A stretch of 64,000 nucleotides of DNA, taken from Candidatus Bathyarchaeota archaeon (GTDB lineage Archaea > Thermoproteota > Bathyarchaeia > 40CM-2-53-6 > JALHTG01). The position numbers and the translations under genes are program-made. Shown piece after piece: positions 1-9,930 of this stretch. The stretch lies in contig JALHTG010000019.1 in NCBI GenBank assembly GCA_022865705.1, positions 1-64,000 of the forward strand. Reading direction: 5' to 3'. Under the pieces are notes generated by a model. That model was not told the origin of the DNA. It saw only the letters and a list, made by a program, of their open reading frames with translations, and did not search any database. Numbering within the stretch: the stretch's first letter is position 1; every line of letters starts with the position of its first letter.

Positions 1-1
1 C

Positions 2-949
2 ACAGGCAAATTGGAACTCGGCGGAACTGCTGGAGCTGTCCGAGGATTGAAGGTTGAATATTTCCCATTCAATGTCGACGAAATGAACATTGATGTTGAT
101 AAGACTAAGGCTAAGGTCGAGAAAATGGCGAAGGAGGAGAGCAACCCTCCCAAGCTTGCGATGTTCGGGGCATCTGTCTTCCCGTTTCCTCATCCAGTCA
201 AAGAACTCGCAGACATATTTCACAACGTAGGCGCAACAATCTGCTACGACTCTGCCCATGTCAGCGGCCTGATAGCAGGTGGCAGATTCCAAGATCCTCT
301 CCGGGAAGGGGCAGACGCTGTCACGCTAAGCACTCACAAAACTCTTCCAGGACCGCAAGGCGGCATGGTCATCTCGTGGGAAAAATTCGCCGACAAGATC
401 AAAAAGGCAACCTTCCCAGGTTGCGTGAGTAACCATCACCTTCATACTGTGGCTGGTAAGGCTGTTGCATTTGCCGAAATGCACGCATTCGGAAAGGAAT
501 ATGCGGAACAGATCATAAGAAACGCAAAGGCGCTCGGTCAAGCACTATTTGAGAGAGGATTCAAAGTTCTAGGCGAGAAGAAAGGATTCACGCAATCTCA
601 CGTTCTCATAATAGACATCACAAGCTACGGTGACGGCCGAACCATCGAGAAAAATCTGGAGCAAGCGAACATAATTCTCAACAGAAACCTGTTGCCGTAC
701 GACCTGAAGTTTAACAGACACTTCGAAGCTCCTGGTGGTATCAGATGTGGCACCTCAGAATGCACCAGGCTAGGAATGACCGAGAGCGACATGAAGGAAA
801 TCGCTGATCTGATAGCGCGAGTCGTCGTCAAACGGGAACCACCAGTCCAGGTTAAGAAGGATGTTATCGAGTTCCGCCGCAACTTCCAGAAAATCCATTT
901 CGCCTTCGACACCATGCGCGACGCCTACGAATACATCAAGATTCGATAA
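2..949 (+). CDS. glyA: Serine hydroxymethyltransferase, C-terminal part (5' truncated by window edge)
   Basis: Protein contains YDSAHVSGLIAGG and the PLP-lysine motif LSTHKTLPGPQGG typical of SHMT; reading frame open to the window start. Confidence 0.93.
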   Translation, partial: TGKLELGGTAGAVRGLKVEYFPFNVDEMNIDVDKTKAKVEKMAKEESNPPKLAMFGASVFPFPHPVKELADIFHNVGATICYDSAHVSGLIAGGRFQDPLREGADAVTLSTHKTLPGPQGGMVISWEKFADKIKKATFPGCVSNHHLHTVAGKAVAFAEMHAFGKEYAEQIIRNAKALGQALFERGFKVLGEKKGFTQSHVLIIDITSYGDGRTIEKNLEQANIILNRNLLPYDLKFNRHFEAPGGIRCGTSECTRLGMTESDMKEIADLIARVVVKREPPVQVKKDVIEFRRNFQKIHFAFDTMRDAYEYIKIR

Positions 950-1070
950 ACACCAGGCCACTGCAAGAATTCACTATGGAAAAGGATTAAACAACATCGT
1001 ACTCGACACATCATTTGATAGACAAGACTTTTAGGGAGCAAAACAAGTCTCAACACCCCAGTGAGCCTAG

Positions 1071-1247
1071 TTGAGCAGAGAAAAACGAAGAAGCGGTGAG
1101 GCCCCTATGCCTGCGGCCAGCGCAGGCCTTCTGAGATTCTTTGAGGAGGAAACTCCTGGAATCAAACTACGTCCAGAAGCCGTCATGATTATGGTTGTGA
1201 GTCTGATAGCGGCAAGCATATTCATTCTCTACACATTCAAACCATAG
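1071..1247 (+). CDS. Preprotein translocase subunit Sec61-beta (58 aa, TTG start)
   Basis: My translation from TTG 1071: MSREKRRSGEAPMPAASAGLLRFFEEETPGIKLRPEAVMIMVVSLIAASIFILYTFKP; archaeal Sec61-beta signature SAGLLRFFEEETPGIKLRPE plus one TM helix; not in ORF track. Confidence 0.93.
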   Translation: MSREKRRSGEAPMPAASAGLLRFFEEETPGIKLRPEAVMIMVVSLIAASIFILYTFKP

Positions 1248-1361
1248 CTCAAATACGAGGACTCACTGCGAACACACGGCAGTTTTCTCACTCTTAGCCT
1301 GAGTTCTATGGCCACTTGCCATTCATAGGCATCACAAGCATGGATAGTGATAGCCAGGTAT

Positions 1362-2369
1362 CTAGAAGTCGCCTAGTTCCGTTTGGGCTAGTGGTGGCAG
1401 TGGTTTGGCATTCAATCCGGCTTTCTTCCTAAGATACTCAGCGAATATATCGACGCATCCTGTGTACAGGTAGACTCTCTTGGCTCTGGTAGCCTTTGCG
1501 AAGTTCATTAGTTGTTTGGAGTCTGCATGGCTACTTAGTGGGAACGAGGGAAAGTCCTTTGAATGCATCTTTAGAGCCCAGCCTGTAGCTACGGCCCGGG
1601 TTGACCTGTCAGAGGAGATTGATTCATCCCGTACGGTCGTGACTAGGACGTGGGTCCCATCGAATACTTCTGGCTTTCTGCTCGAAATGTCTATGTAATT
1701 CAGCTTCACTCCGAAGGTTGTATGGGCCTCATTGACTCTTGACACATATCGATTGGTGACGACGGGCAAGGTCGTGTAAACATTAAAGAGCCTAACGATC
1801 TCTTGAGCCTTGCCTGCAGCGTACACACGAAAGACAGGCGACTTCCCTTTTCTAGCTTGAGTAGCGGCCCATTCCACAATCCTTGCATATGTTCTGTGAC
1901 GACTCGGAAAGACATAGAACGGATCTCCATACGTAGCTTCCATGATCAATTCATCGCATTCGGAAACTTGTGCGGCTTCCGTAGTCAAAGTGTCAACACA
2001 GTTGATATCACCAGTGTAGAGGATTGTTTTCTTTGGGGTTTCGACAAGAAACTGAGTTGAACCTAACATGTGACCTGCATTGAGTGGAGTTACCTCAAGG
2101 TCTCCCACCTTGACAGGCTTGTTCAGACGAACTGAAACAGTATTCCTGAGTTGCTCTTCGTTCAGTTTCTCGTAGATTCTGATGGTTTCGACTGTAGCAT
2201 GTTTCTTGGCGCTAGTTCTCAGTCCATATGTGTGATCAGCATGGGCGTGAGTTATGAAAATGTGAGTATTCCTCCCTAGACCTCTACCACCTACAGGGTC
2301 AAGGATAATCTTGGTTTGTTTTGAGGAGATCACAACTCCTTTCTGCCAGCCGATCTTCACATCACTCAA
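1362..2369 (-). CDS. MBL-fold (beta-CASP/exonuclease-like) metallo-hydrolase
   Basis: HxHxDH motif THAHADHTYG, ILYTGDINCVDT, LSSHADSKQL. Confidence 0.8.
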   Translation of the reverse strand: MSDVKIGWQKGVVISSKQTKIILDPVGGRGLGRNTHIFITHAHADHTYGLRTSAKKHATVETIRIYEKLNEEQLRNTVSVRLNKPVKVGDLEVTPLNAGHMLGSTQFLVETPKKTILYTGDINCVDTLTTEAAQVSECDELIMEATYGDPFYVFPSRHRTYARIVEWAATQARKGKSPVFRVYAAGKAQEIVRLFNVYTTLPVVTNRYVSRVNEAHTTFGVKLNYIDISSRKPEVFDGTHVLVTTVRDESISSDRSTRAVATGWALKMHSKDFPSFPLSSHADSKQLMNFAKATRAKRVYLYTGCVDIFAEYLRKKAGLNAKPLPPLAQTELGDF

Positions 2370-2425
2370 AGGATCTTACCTCAGTGATCATAGGATCAAG
2401 TGTTAGAGCATTCACAATTGAGTAC

Positions 2426-3025
2426 TCATCGAATGTTTCCTAGCTTTTCAAGCTCCTTCTTTGATAGAGGCCTCTTCTTGATCTTTGTCATATCGCTTCC
2501 TGCAATTGCACTGCGGCCTGAGGGGTCCCTTAGCTCCAAGACAAAGCTGAGCTTTCCCTGTCTGGCCTTCTTCAGATTCGCCAGAACTACCTTTGCACGC
2601 CTTCTCCGTTTCGGAGGAAGATGAGCGATCATTCCTTCGAGAACTTGTTGCATCCTATCTAAAACTCCTTCGACGTTCGTTATGAAACCCTGCGCAGAAA
2701 TTCCTGGATGGATAGAGATGCCTAGCTTCGATGCTCGGATCGTTGCAGAATTCGATCTGACTACCTTCATTGCTAGATCCTTGCGAGAGTCGATTCGAGC
2801 TCGAATTGCACTTGGTTCTCCCACTTCCACTAAGGATACGTCTGAGTCCCGATATCCACATATGGCACAGTAGATCGTGGTGAGCAACACTGATCCAAAA
2901 TAGTCAACATTTTCCACAGATTCAGTTAGAGCCAGAGAGTTCTCTCTACAGCTTGGGCAGGGTTGATCGGGAAGCCGGAAGGTTTTCGACGTCATGAACG
3001 CCCGGCTCTCTTCGGACAGCTTCAT
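2426..3025 (-). CDS. ZPR1-type zinc-finger protein
   Basis: CPSCRENSL...YCAICGYRDSDV zinc ribbon followed by ZPR1-like SATIRASKLGISIHPG...TNVEGVLDRM. Confidence 0.82.
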   Translation of the reverse strand: MKLSEESRAFMTSKTFRLPDQPCPSCRENSLALTESVENVDYFGSVLLTTIYCAICGYRDSDVSLVEVGEPSAIRARIDSRKDLAMKVVRSNSATIRASKLGISIHPGISAQGFITNVEGVLDRMQQVLEGMIAHLPPKRRRRAKVVLANLKKARQGKLSFVLELRDPSGRSAIAGSDMTKIKKRPLSKKELEKLGNIR

Positions 3026-3077
3026 TAGCTTTTAGGCTTTATATGAGCCACTGCTGATTCGGCAATCGACATGGGGC

Positions 3078-3650
3078 GTGAAGAAAATCCTCAGAGAGGT
3101 CAGGTTTCACGGCAGAGGCGGACAAGGGGCAGTAGTTCTCGCACAGCTGACAGCCAAAGCCGCCTTCATGGAGGGAAAATGGCCTCAGGCAATGGCTTTC
3201 TTCGGAGCGGAAAGGAGAGGCGCCCCAGTAGAGGCATTTTCAAGAATCAGCGATAAGGAAATACTAATACGAAGCAAGGTGTATGAGCCGGACTACGTGG
3301 TTGTTCTCGACCACTCCCTACTCGAAGTCTTGAATGTGATTGATGGATTGAAGGAAGGGGGAGGCTTGCTGGTGAACTCTGTCGAGAAACCCAAACTCCC
3401 AGAATCATTCTCAAAGCGAAAGAACAGATTGTATTTTGTGGATGCGACTGACATAGCGCTTGAGCTGAATCTGATCGTGGCAGGACAGCCAGTGGTCAAC
3501 ACAGTCATGCTTGGAGGATTCGCGAAAGCCACAGGAGAAATAAAGCTTCAATCTGCTGAGCGGGCAGTTCGACAAGAGTGGCCTGGAGAAATCGGAGAAC
3601 TCAACTCCAAAGCCGTCAGACTCGGCTATGATCGACTTGCGACAGACTAA
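3078..3650 (+). CDS. porG: Pyruvate/2-oxoacid:ferredoxin oxidoreductase gamma subunit
   Basis: FHGRGGQGAVVLAQLTAKAAFMEGKWPQAMAFFGAERRGAPVEAF; start of por gene cluster. Confidence 0.92.
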   Translation: MKKILREVRFHGRGGQGAVVLAQLTAKAAFMEGKWPQAMAFFGAERRGAPVEAFSRISDKEILIRSKVYEPDYVVVLDHSLLEVLNVIDGLKEGGGLLVNSVEKPKLPESFSKRKNRLYFVDATDIALELNLIVAGQPVVNTVMLGGFAKATGEIKLQSAERAVRQEWPGEIGELNSKAVRLGYDRLATD

Positions 3651-3755
3651 CTAGTTTCACGTGTGTTAAGCCCAGCCGCAGATATGCATGGAAAGTTTCT
3701 CAGAAAGGTTATCTTTGCCCGCTTCAACTAGCAATCGTCCTCGAGGGACCACAAG

Positions 3756-4046
3756 ATGAGCACCCACAAGCTTCCAAGGTCGATCAAGGAGCTGCCGTTG
3801 ACGTGTCTCTCCTCACCAGTCAAAGGAAGCGCAGGAAAGACAGGGTCCTGGAGAACCCTTCGACCTGTCCTTGACAGAGAAAAATGCACAAAATGCACAC
3901 TTTGCTGGGTTTATTGTCCTGAGGCAGCGATTAGTCGAGATGCCAGTGATTGCCCTGTCATAGACTACGACTACTGCAAGGGCTGCGGAATATGTGCACA
4001 CGAATGCCCCACAAAAGCATTGACAATGAAAAGGGAGGACGACTAG
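3756..4046 (+). CDS. porD: Pyruvate:ferredoxin oxidoreductase delta subunit (2x4Fe-4S)
   Basis: CTKCTLCWVYCPEAAI and CKGCGICAHECPTKAL. Confidence 0.93.
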   Translation: MSTHKLPRSIKELPLTCLSSPVKGSAGKTGSWRTLRPVLDREKCTKCTLCWVYCPEAAISRDASDCPVIDYDYCKGCGICAHECPTKALTMKREDD

Positions 4047-4047
4047 A

Positions 4048-5229
4048 GTGACACGCAGTCTTGTTGAAACTGGAAATCACGTTGCTGGCCTTGCCGCTGA
4101 GGCCGCAAGAGCAGAAGTCGTCGCAGCATACCCAATAACTCCGCAAACAGCGATAGTTGAATTGATCGCAGAATTCGTGAGTTCTGGTCGAATGAAAAGT
4201 CAGTATATTTGCGTCGAATCGGAGCATAGTGCGATGGCTGCGTCCGTTGGAGCGTCTGCCTCTGGAGCGAGAACGTTCACAGCTACATCCTCTCACGGTC
4301 TGGTATACATGCATGAGATGCTTCACTGGGCGAGCGGCGCGAGACTGCCGATAGTCATGGCGGTTGTCAATAGAACATTAGGGCCTCCTTGGAACATATT
4401 GCCCGATCTTAGTGATTCGATTTCTCAAAGAGATACTGGTTGGCTTCAGTTCTACTGCGCAACGCATCAAGAGATCTTTGACACGATAATTCAAGCATAC
4501 AAGATATGTGAGAACTCGAAGGTTCTTCTTCCGGCTATGGTATGCTTTGAAGGCTTCATTTTATCGCATACGAGCATGCCCTTCATGATCCCTGATCAAG
4601 AGAAGGTTGATTCCTTTCTCCCACGATTCAAACCTGGCTGGAAGCTAGATGTGGACAAACCAATGAGCCACGGAACCTTAGCATCCTCGGACTACTTCAT
4701 GGAGTTAAGGTACATGATTCAAGAGGCAATGGACAATGCGAGGGAACTCATCCCGATTGTTGACAAGGAATACTCGGAGAGATTTGGGTTACCATATCAT
4801 GGGGGACTCTTAGAGGAAGTTGCCTGTAGCGACGCTGAAACTCTGGTCATCTCCATGGGAACGATTGGGAGTGAAGCGAAACTCGCGATAGAAAAGCTGA
4901 GAGAAAAGGGTCACAAAGTGGGCTTGGTGAGGGTTCGCGCGTTCAGACCTTTTCCCATCGAGGAGATAAGAAAGATCTGTGGGAGAACCGATGCAATCGC
5001 CGTAATCGATAGGGCGATAAGCTACGGCGCGGAGGGGCAGTTATTCACAGAAGTACAAAGTGCACTCTATGATGTTGAAGAGAGACCGCCTGTGCTGAAC
5101 TTCATAGCAGGGATTGGGGGGAGGGACGTTACGGAGAAAGACATTGAGATGATGGCCTTGCATGCTGCGAAGTACGCCAAAGAGGGGCGATTTGATCAGA
5201 GGCTTGACTGGTACGGGCTGAAGAGGTGA
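4048..5229 (+). CDS. porA: Pyruvate:ferredoxin oxidoreductase alpha subunit
   Basis: AYPITPQTAIVE, ESEHSAMAASVGASASGARTFTATSSHGL; operon context. Confidence 0.93.
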   Translation: MTRSLVETGNHVAGLAAEAARAEVVAAYPITPQTAIVELIAEFVSSGRMKSQYICVESEHSAMAASVGASASGARTFTATSSHGLVYMHEMLHWASGARLPIVMAVVNRTLGPPWNILPDLSDSISQRDTGWLQFYCATHQEIFDTIIQAYKICENSKVLLPAMVCFEGFILSHTSMPFMIPDQEKVDSFLPRFKPGWKLDVDKPMSHGTLASSDYFMELRYMIQEAMDNARELIPIVDKEYSERFGLPYHGGLLEEVACSDAETLVISMGTIGSEAKLAIEKLREKGHKVGLVRVRAFRPFPIEEIRKICGRTDAIAVIDRAISYGAEGQLFTEVQSALYDVEERPPVLNFIAGIGGRDVTEKDIEMMALHAAKYAKEGRFDQRLDWYGLKR

Positions 5230-5233
5230 GAAG

Positions 5234-6139
5234 ATGGTCTCACTCAAGGAACTGGCAAAAGAGGAACTGATCCTTCCAGGAAACGCTTCATGTGCAGGGT
5301 GCACCACAAACCTATCCGTTAAGCTGGCACTGAAAGCACTAGGAAAGAAAACGATCTTCGTTGTTCCCGCTTGTTGCACCAGCGTTCTTCAGGGCGTCTT
5401 CCCTCTAAGCTCATTGAACATTCCGGTTCTCAACGTACCATTTGCCAGCACGGGTGCCGCAGCTTCTGGGGTTGTTGCAGGGCTTCGAGCTCAAGGAATT
5501 GAAGACATTGCGGTTGTAGGTTGGGCAGGTGACGGGGGAACCGTGGATATTGGAATCCAAGCCTTGAGTGGTGCAGCAGAAAGAGGAACCGACTTCATCT
5601 ATGTTTGCTACGATAATGAGGCATATGGTAACACAGGTATGCAGAGAAGTGGCTCCACTCCTTTGGGCGCATGGACCACGACAACGCCAAAGGGAAAAGC
5701 TGAGTCGAAGAAAGATATGCCCCTCATTATGGCGGCGCACAAGATTCCTTACATCGCCACACTTTCTCCTTCCTATCCTACGGATTTCATTGAGAAGTTC
5801 CAGAAAGCCAAAGAGATCAGAGGAACCAAGTATCTACATATTCTGGGTCCCTGCCCGCCTGGGTGGAGAACCGACCCATCGATCTCCGTTGAGATGGGTA
5901 GGCTCGCGGTTCAGACAGGTTCATGGACTCTCTTCGAAATAGAGAAGGGTACCTTCTCCATTTCCACACTAAGCACACAATTTCTTGACAAAACAAAGAG
6001 AAAACCAGTTCAGAACTACCTTGAGAAACAGGGTCGATTCAGACACTTAACCCCACAGGAGATAAATCGGATCCAGCTAAAAATCGACGAAACTTGGGAA
6101 TACTACAGCAAGATTAATCAAACGAAGATCTGCCCATAG
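5234..6139 (+). CDS. porB: Pyruvate:ferredoxin oxidoreductase beta subunit
   Basis: GNASCAGCTTNLSVKLALKALG, GWAGDGGTVDIGIQALSGAAERG TPP motif. Confidence 0.93.
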   Translation: MVSLKELAKEELILPGNASCAGCTTNLSVKLALKALGKKTIFVVPACCTSVLQGVFPLSSLNIPVLNVPFASTGAAASGVVAGLRAQGIEDIAVVGWAGDGGTVDIGIQALSGAAERGTDFIYVCYDNEAYGNTGMQRSGSTPLGAWTTTTPKGKAESKKDMPLIMAAHKIPYIATLSPSYPTDFIEKFQKAKEIRGTKYLHILGPCPPGWRTDPSISVEMGRLAVQTGSWTLFEIEKGTFSISTLSTQFLDKTKRKPVQNYLEKQGRFRHLTPQEINRIQLKIDETWEYYSKINQTKICP

Positions 6140-6166
6140 TCTGTACAACTTTGGGGAAAGAGGAAG

Positions 6167-6445
6167 ATGACGGTAAGACAGGAGAATCTAGTCCGTGTAG
6201 GCAAGAAACCGGTGATGAACTATGTTGTTGCCTGCGTCACACTCTTCAATTCAGGCAAAGACGAAATTGTTCTTAGAGCCAGGGGGCAGTCGATAAACAA
6301 TGCAGTAGATATTGTTGAGCGACTGAGGAAATTCCAGAAGAACCTTCAGGTCCGGGACATTAGCATTGGATCGGAGGACATAACAAGACCGGACGGAACG
6401 AGGGCCAGTATATCCACAATAGAGATTGCCCTCAGAAAGGAATAG
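6167..6445 (+). CDS. albA: Alba-family DNA/RNA-binding protein
   Basis: VGKKPVMNYVVACVTLFNSGKDEIVLRARGQSINNAVDIVERLR. Confidence 0.92.
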   Translation: MTVRQENLVRVGKKPVMNYVVACVTLFNSGKDEIVLRARGQSINNAVDIVERLRKFQKNLQVRDISIGSEDITRPDGTRASISTIEIALRKE

Positions 6446-6531
6446 GTCTCTGACAATCTGCCCCGTGTTCTTGCCGGAAACCTTTTACAACTGTATTGGC
6501 AACTCTGGCTCTCGAAAGGTGACATTGCACG

Positions 6532-7872
6532 TTGCCAGAAATGAAACTTCCCAAGATCGTTGTCACCCCACCTGGGCCAAAGGCACGAGCCATCCTTGAG
6601 AGAGACGAGAGGCTTGTCTCAGGATCACTGGTTCGATACTACCCTCTTGTTATCGAGTCGGGAAAAGACTGCGTCGTCAAAGATGTTGATGGAAACGAGT
6701 ACATAGACTTCAACTCAGGATTGTTATGCCTCAATGTTGGACATTGCCACCCGATGGTCATAGAAGCCGTGAAGAGACAATCCGAGAAGTTCCTTCACTA
6801 CCCTTGGACCGATTTCTACTACGAGAAGCTAGTCGAACTAGGGGAGAAGCTGCAGAAACTGACGCCTGGAAGCTTCCCAAAGAAGATCTTTTATTCAAAC
6901 AGCGGGGCTGAATCGATCGAAGCTGCAATAAAGATGTCAAAATGGCACACCAGAAAACAACTATTCTTCGCATTCATAGGCGCATTCCATGGAAGACTCA
7001 TAGGGTCTCTGAGCCTCACAGCTAGCAAGCCAGTTCAGAAGAAATATTTCTTCCCACTAATGCCAGGGGTTATTCATGTTCCGTATCCCTATTGCTATCG
7101 TTGTCCCTACAAACTAACGTATCCAGACTGCGACTATTGGTGTGTAGACTTCATAGACGAATGGGTCTTCAAGAAATACGCTCCCCCTGAAGACACAGCA
7201 TCTTTCTTCTTTGAACCCATACAAGGAGAAGGGGGATACATTGTTCCACCAGCAGAATACTTCCAGAAGCTCAAGAAGCTGGCAGACAAGTACAGTATTC
7301 TCCTTGTCGACGATGAGATTCAGTCAGGAATTGGAAGAACGGGCAAGTTCTGCGCAATTGAGCATTGGGGCATCACACCGGACATAGTTTGCATGGCCAA
7401 ATCCATTGCTGCCGGGCTTCCCCTCGGAGTAACGATCTCAAGAGCAGAGATTATGGATTGGGAAGGTGGATCCCACGCAAACACGTTCGGAGGCAACCCA
7501 GTCGCTTGCTCTGCAGCTCAAGCTGTTCTCGACGCAATAGAGAAAGAACGAATGATGGAAAACGCGACAAGACAAGGTGCTCACATGATGACAAGACTCA
7601 GAGAAATGCAGGAAAAATACCAGATCATTGGTGACGTGAGAGGTAAGGGTTTGATGATTGGCATGGAGATCGTCAAGGACGGTAAAACAAAGATACCTGG
7701 TGTCGACGAGGCAAAAGAGATCATGATGAAAAGCTGGAGAAGAGGAGTCGCACTGATCACATGCGGCCCGTCCACTCTTCGACTGGCTCCTCCTCTGACA
7801 ATCACCAGAGAGCTCATGGACTCAGCACTTGCCGTGATCGAAAGTGCATTGAAGGAAGTCACACCGAAGTAG
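6532..7872 (+). CDS. Class III aminotransferase (4-aminobutyrate/ornithine aminotransferase-like)
   Basis: Class III PLP fold: NSGAESIEAAIKMS, DDEIQSGIGRTGKF, AKSIAAGLPLG. Confidence 0.88.
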   Translation: MPEMKLPKIVVTPPGPKARAILERDERLVSGSLVRYYPLVIESGKDCVVKDVDGNEYIDFNSGLLCLNVGHCHPMVIEAVKRQSEKFLHYPWTDFYYEKLVELGEKLQKLTPGSFPKKIFYSNSGAESIEAAIKMSKWHTRKQLFFAFIGAFHGRLIGSLSLTASKPVQKKYFFPLMPGVIHVPYPYCYRCPYKLTYPDCDYWCVDFIDEWVFKKYAPPEDTASFFFEPIQGEGGYIVPPAEYFQKLKKLADKYSILLVDDEIQSGIGRTGKFCAIEHWGITPDIVCMAKSIAAGLPLGVTISRAEIMDWEGGSHANTFGGNPVACSAAQAVLDAIEKERMMENATRQGAHMMTRLREMQEKYQIIGDVRGKGLMIGMEIVKDGKTKIPGVDEAKEIMMKSWRRGVALITCGPSTLRLAPPLTITRELMDSALAVIESALKEVTPK

Positions 7873-7944
7873 ATTTCCAGTCGCGCGCGCTAAAAGCCTC
7901 GTCCGCTACGGTACCTCGTCCTAACCCATAGTGGCATAATTGGC

Positions 7945-9930
7945 TCATGCTGTCATTTCATGAATCTTCTCAATCTGGAAAATGTTTCCACCAGTTTTCA
8001 AATCCTTTATCAGAAGTCCCTCTGCCAAGATTCGCATTCCGATTAGGCGACTCAGTGTCTCCACAGTCAACCGGATTCTTGGCGTCTTCTTCTCGACTAT
8101 GCTTCTCAAAATCCATTTAGCGTCTTGGGCAAGAAGGGCATTTGCCTCCGGGCTTCCAACGATGGAGTCAATGAAGCCAGATCCATCATCGATCCTAAGG
8201 AAAAGAGTCGCGGATAAATCGATGTCTTGGCCTGATCCGCAACTTTCGCAGATCGCCTTATCGTCTTTGAACTCAATCTCAGTTCCACATTTCCTGCATA
8301 TAGGCGAGGCATGGGAGTTGCTTGACAGTTCCAAGATCATTGCTTGAACTGTTCCTTTCACGCCTTCCTTCAACTCAATGATCTTGTCAACCTTCGCAGA
8401 AGGCTTGATCTCGGATGGAGGTTCACTTATCGTCTCCAAGTATGTCATGGGCCCTGACGATAGTTCGACTCCTCCTTTGAATCCCAGTCTAGGATGGACA
8501 CTGAATAGCCTTATCTTGGTGTCCTGTTTCAACTCTGCAATCTGCTTTGCCAAATCCCGCCAAAAAACTACCTTGCATTCGCCAGAACTATCCCTGAAAC
8601 GGAACTCGGCGATATCCACGGTGTCACCTCTCGAAGTCTGAACCTGTCTGACAGTGGGCAAACCAATGATTCTTCCTTCGACAATGAACGATCCAGAAGA
8701 GGGCAATTCCTTGATCTTCTTCTGAGGGGGCTCAAAGCTCCCTGTCCCCAACTTTGGATTTGCAGAAACCCCACCGGATTTTCCGACACTTATGGAAATC
8801 TCTCCCAAGCGCTCCCTACTTGTAGCATCTTCAATGAGGATGATTTCTCCTTCCTTCAGGTTGAGTTCTGTCTTGTCGTCCCATAGCGATGCTTGAATGA
8901 TGCCTGTATCATCTACTAGGAGAATCCGCATGACCTGCGTCACGTCGCCGCTAGTCCTCTTTACAGACGAGGGCGGTTGGATCTTGAGTATCTTGGCTAA
9001 GACATCTACGTCCCGCATATTGGCCTTGATCTGTGAGATCTTGATTGGCTCTGGATGAAAGTCAGCCAAATGAGTTGGACAGTGTTCCAGAACTTCGGCT
9101 CGACTCATAGAGTCTATGTGAATTTCCGGGCTTCCACCTATGGAAGGTTTGATCCTTCCTCCGGATACTTGAACTACTTCTCCCACGGTGACATTGCGTA
9201 GGTCATCTGCTTTTTCGTTCCAGGCGACAAGGGTTATTCTTCCCGTCTGGTCGATGACTTTTGTTCGAAGAACTTTGCCGAGTTGATTTGCTTTCTTGAA
9301 CTCTATAACTCTCGGAGGTGTCTTCACTATGCCAACAATGTCCACCACTCCCTCGCGTTTCAAGGCATCCGATATGCTGATGGCTGGGCTGACGGATTGC
9401 TCGTATGCTTCGGGGGTGCCTTGTGTGACTTGAACTTCTCCTCGATCTCCAATGTGTAGCTCTACGTTCCCTTCCAAACCTTCGCGTGTGTATCCGTGCG
9501 ATATAATTACTGACCTGCCTTGAATTTGCTGGTCAGCCAGTTCCTCGGCCTGTTTGTCCCAAGCTACACAGCGGACTTCCCCTGTCTGATCGATCATCAC
9601 AAAACGCAGAACTTTTCCGGAACTTCCATTCTGACGCTTGAATTCTTGAATGGCAGAAACTTCCGTGACTTGACCTCTGATGGTCACGTTGCCTAGGCCA
9701 CTTACAATGTCTTTGATTTGAATACCTTCAGGCTCTCCTTTCTCCATCTCTACATTGAGATCCTGCGCGACAAGCATCGCTGCACCTTCGTCAGAAAGAA
9801 AACCTGCCGATTCAGTCTTCTTCCGCTCTATGAGGCGCATCACCATGTCCTGTGACAGATCCTTGCGTTGTGCTAAAATGATGCGAATGAGATGATCAGA
9901 CAATTCGGCTCCTCCAGTCAAGGCCTGCAA
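7945..9930 (-). CDS. Replication factor A-like ssDNA-binding protein with multiple OB folds and zinc finger
   Basis: Repeated OB-fold segments (GKVLRTKVIDQTGRITLVAWNEKADDL etc.), C-terminal CRKCGTEIEFKDDKAICESCG. Confidence 0.87.
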   Translation of the reverse strand: MQALTGGAELSDHLIRIILAQRKDLSQDMVMRLIERKKTESAGFLSDEGAAMLVAQDLNVEMEKGEPEGIQIKDIVSGLGNVTIRGQVTEVSAIQEFKRQNGSSGKVLRFVMIDQTGEVRCVAWDKQAEELADQQIQGRSVIISHGYTREGLEGNVELHIGDRGEVQVTQGTPEAYEQSVSPAISISDALKREGVVDIVGIVKTPPRVIEFKKANQLGKVLRTKVIDQTGRITLVAWNEKADDLRNVTVGEVVQVSGGRIKPSIGGSPEIHIDSMSRAEVLEHCPTHLADFHPEPIKISQIKANMRDVDVLAKILKIQPPSSVKRTSGDVTQVMRILLVDDTGIIQASLWDDKTELNLKEGEIILIEDATSRERLGEISISVGKSGGVSANPKLGTGSFEPPQKKIKELPSSGSFIVEGRIIGLPTVRQVQTSRGDTVDIAEFRFRDSSGECKVVFWRDLAKQIAELKQDTKIRLFSVHPRLGFKGGVELSSGPMTYLETISEPPSEIKPSAKVDKIIELKEGVKGTVQAMILELSSNSHASPICRKCGTEIEFKDDKAICESCGSGQDIDLSATLFLRIDDGSGFIDSIVGSPEANALLAQDAKWILRSIVEKKTPRIRLTVETLSRLIGMRILAEGLLIKDLKTGGNIFQIEKIHEMTA

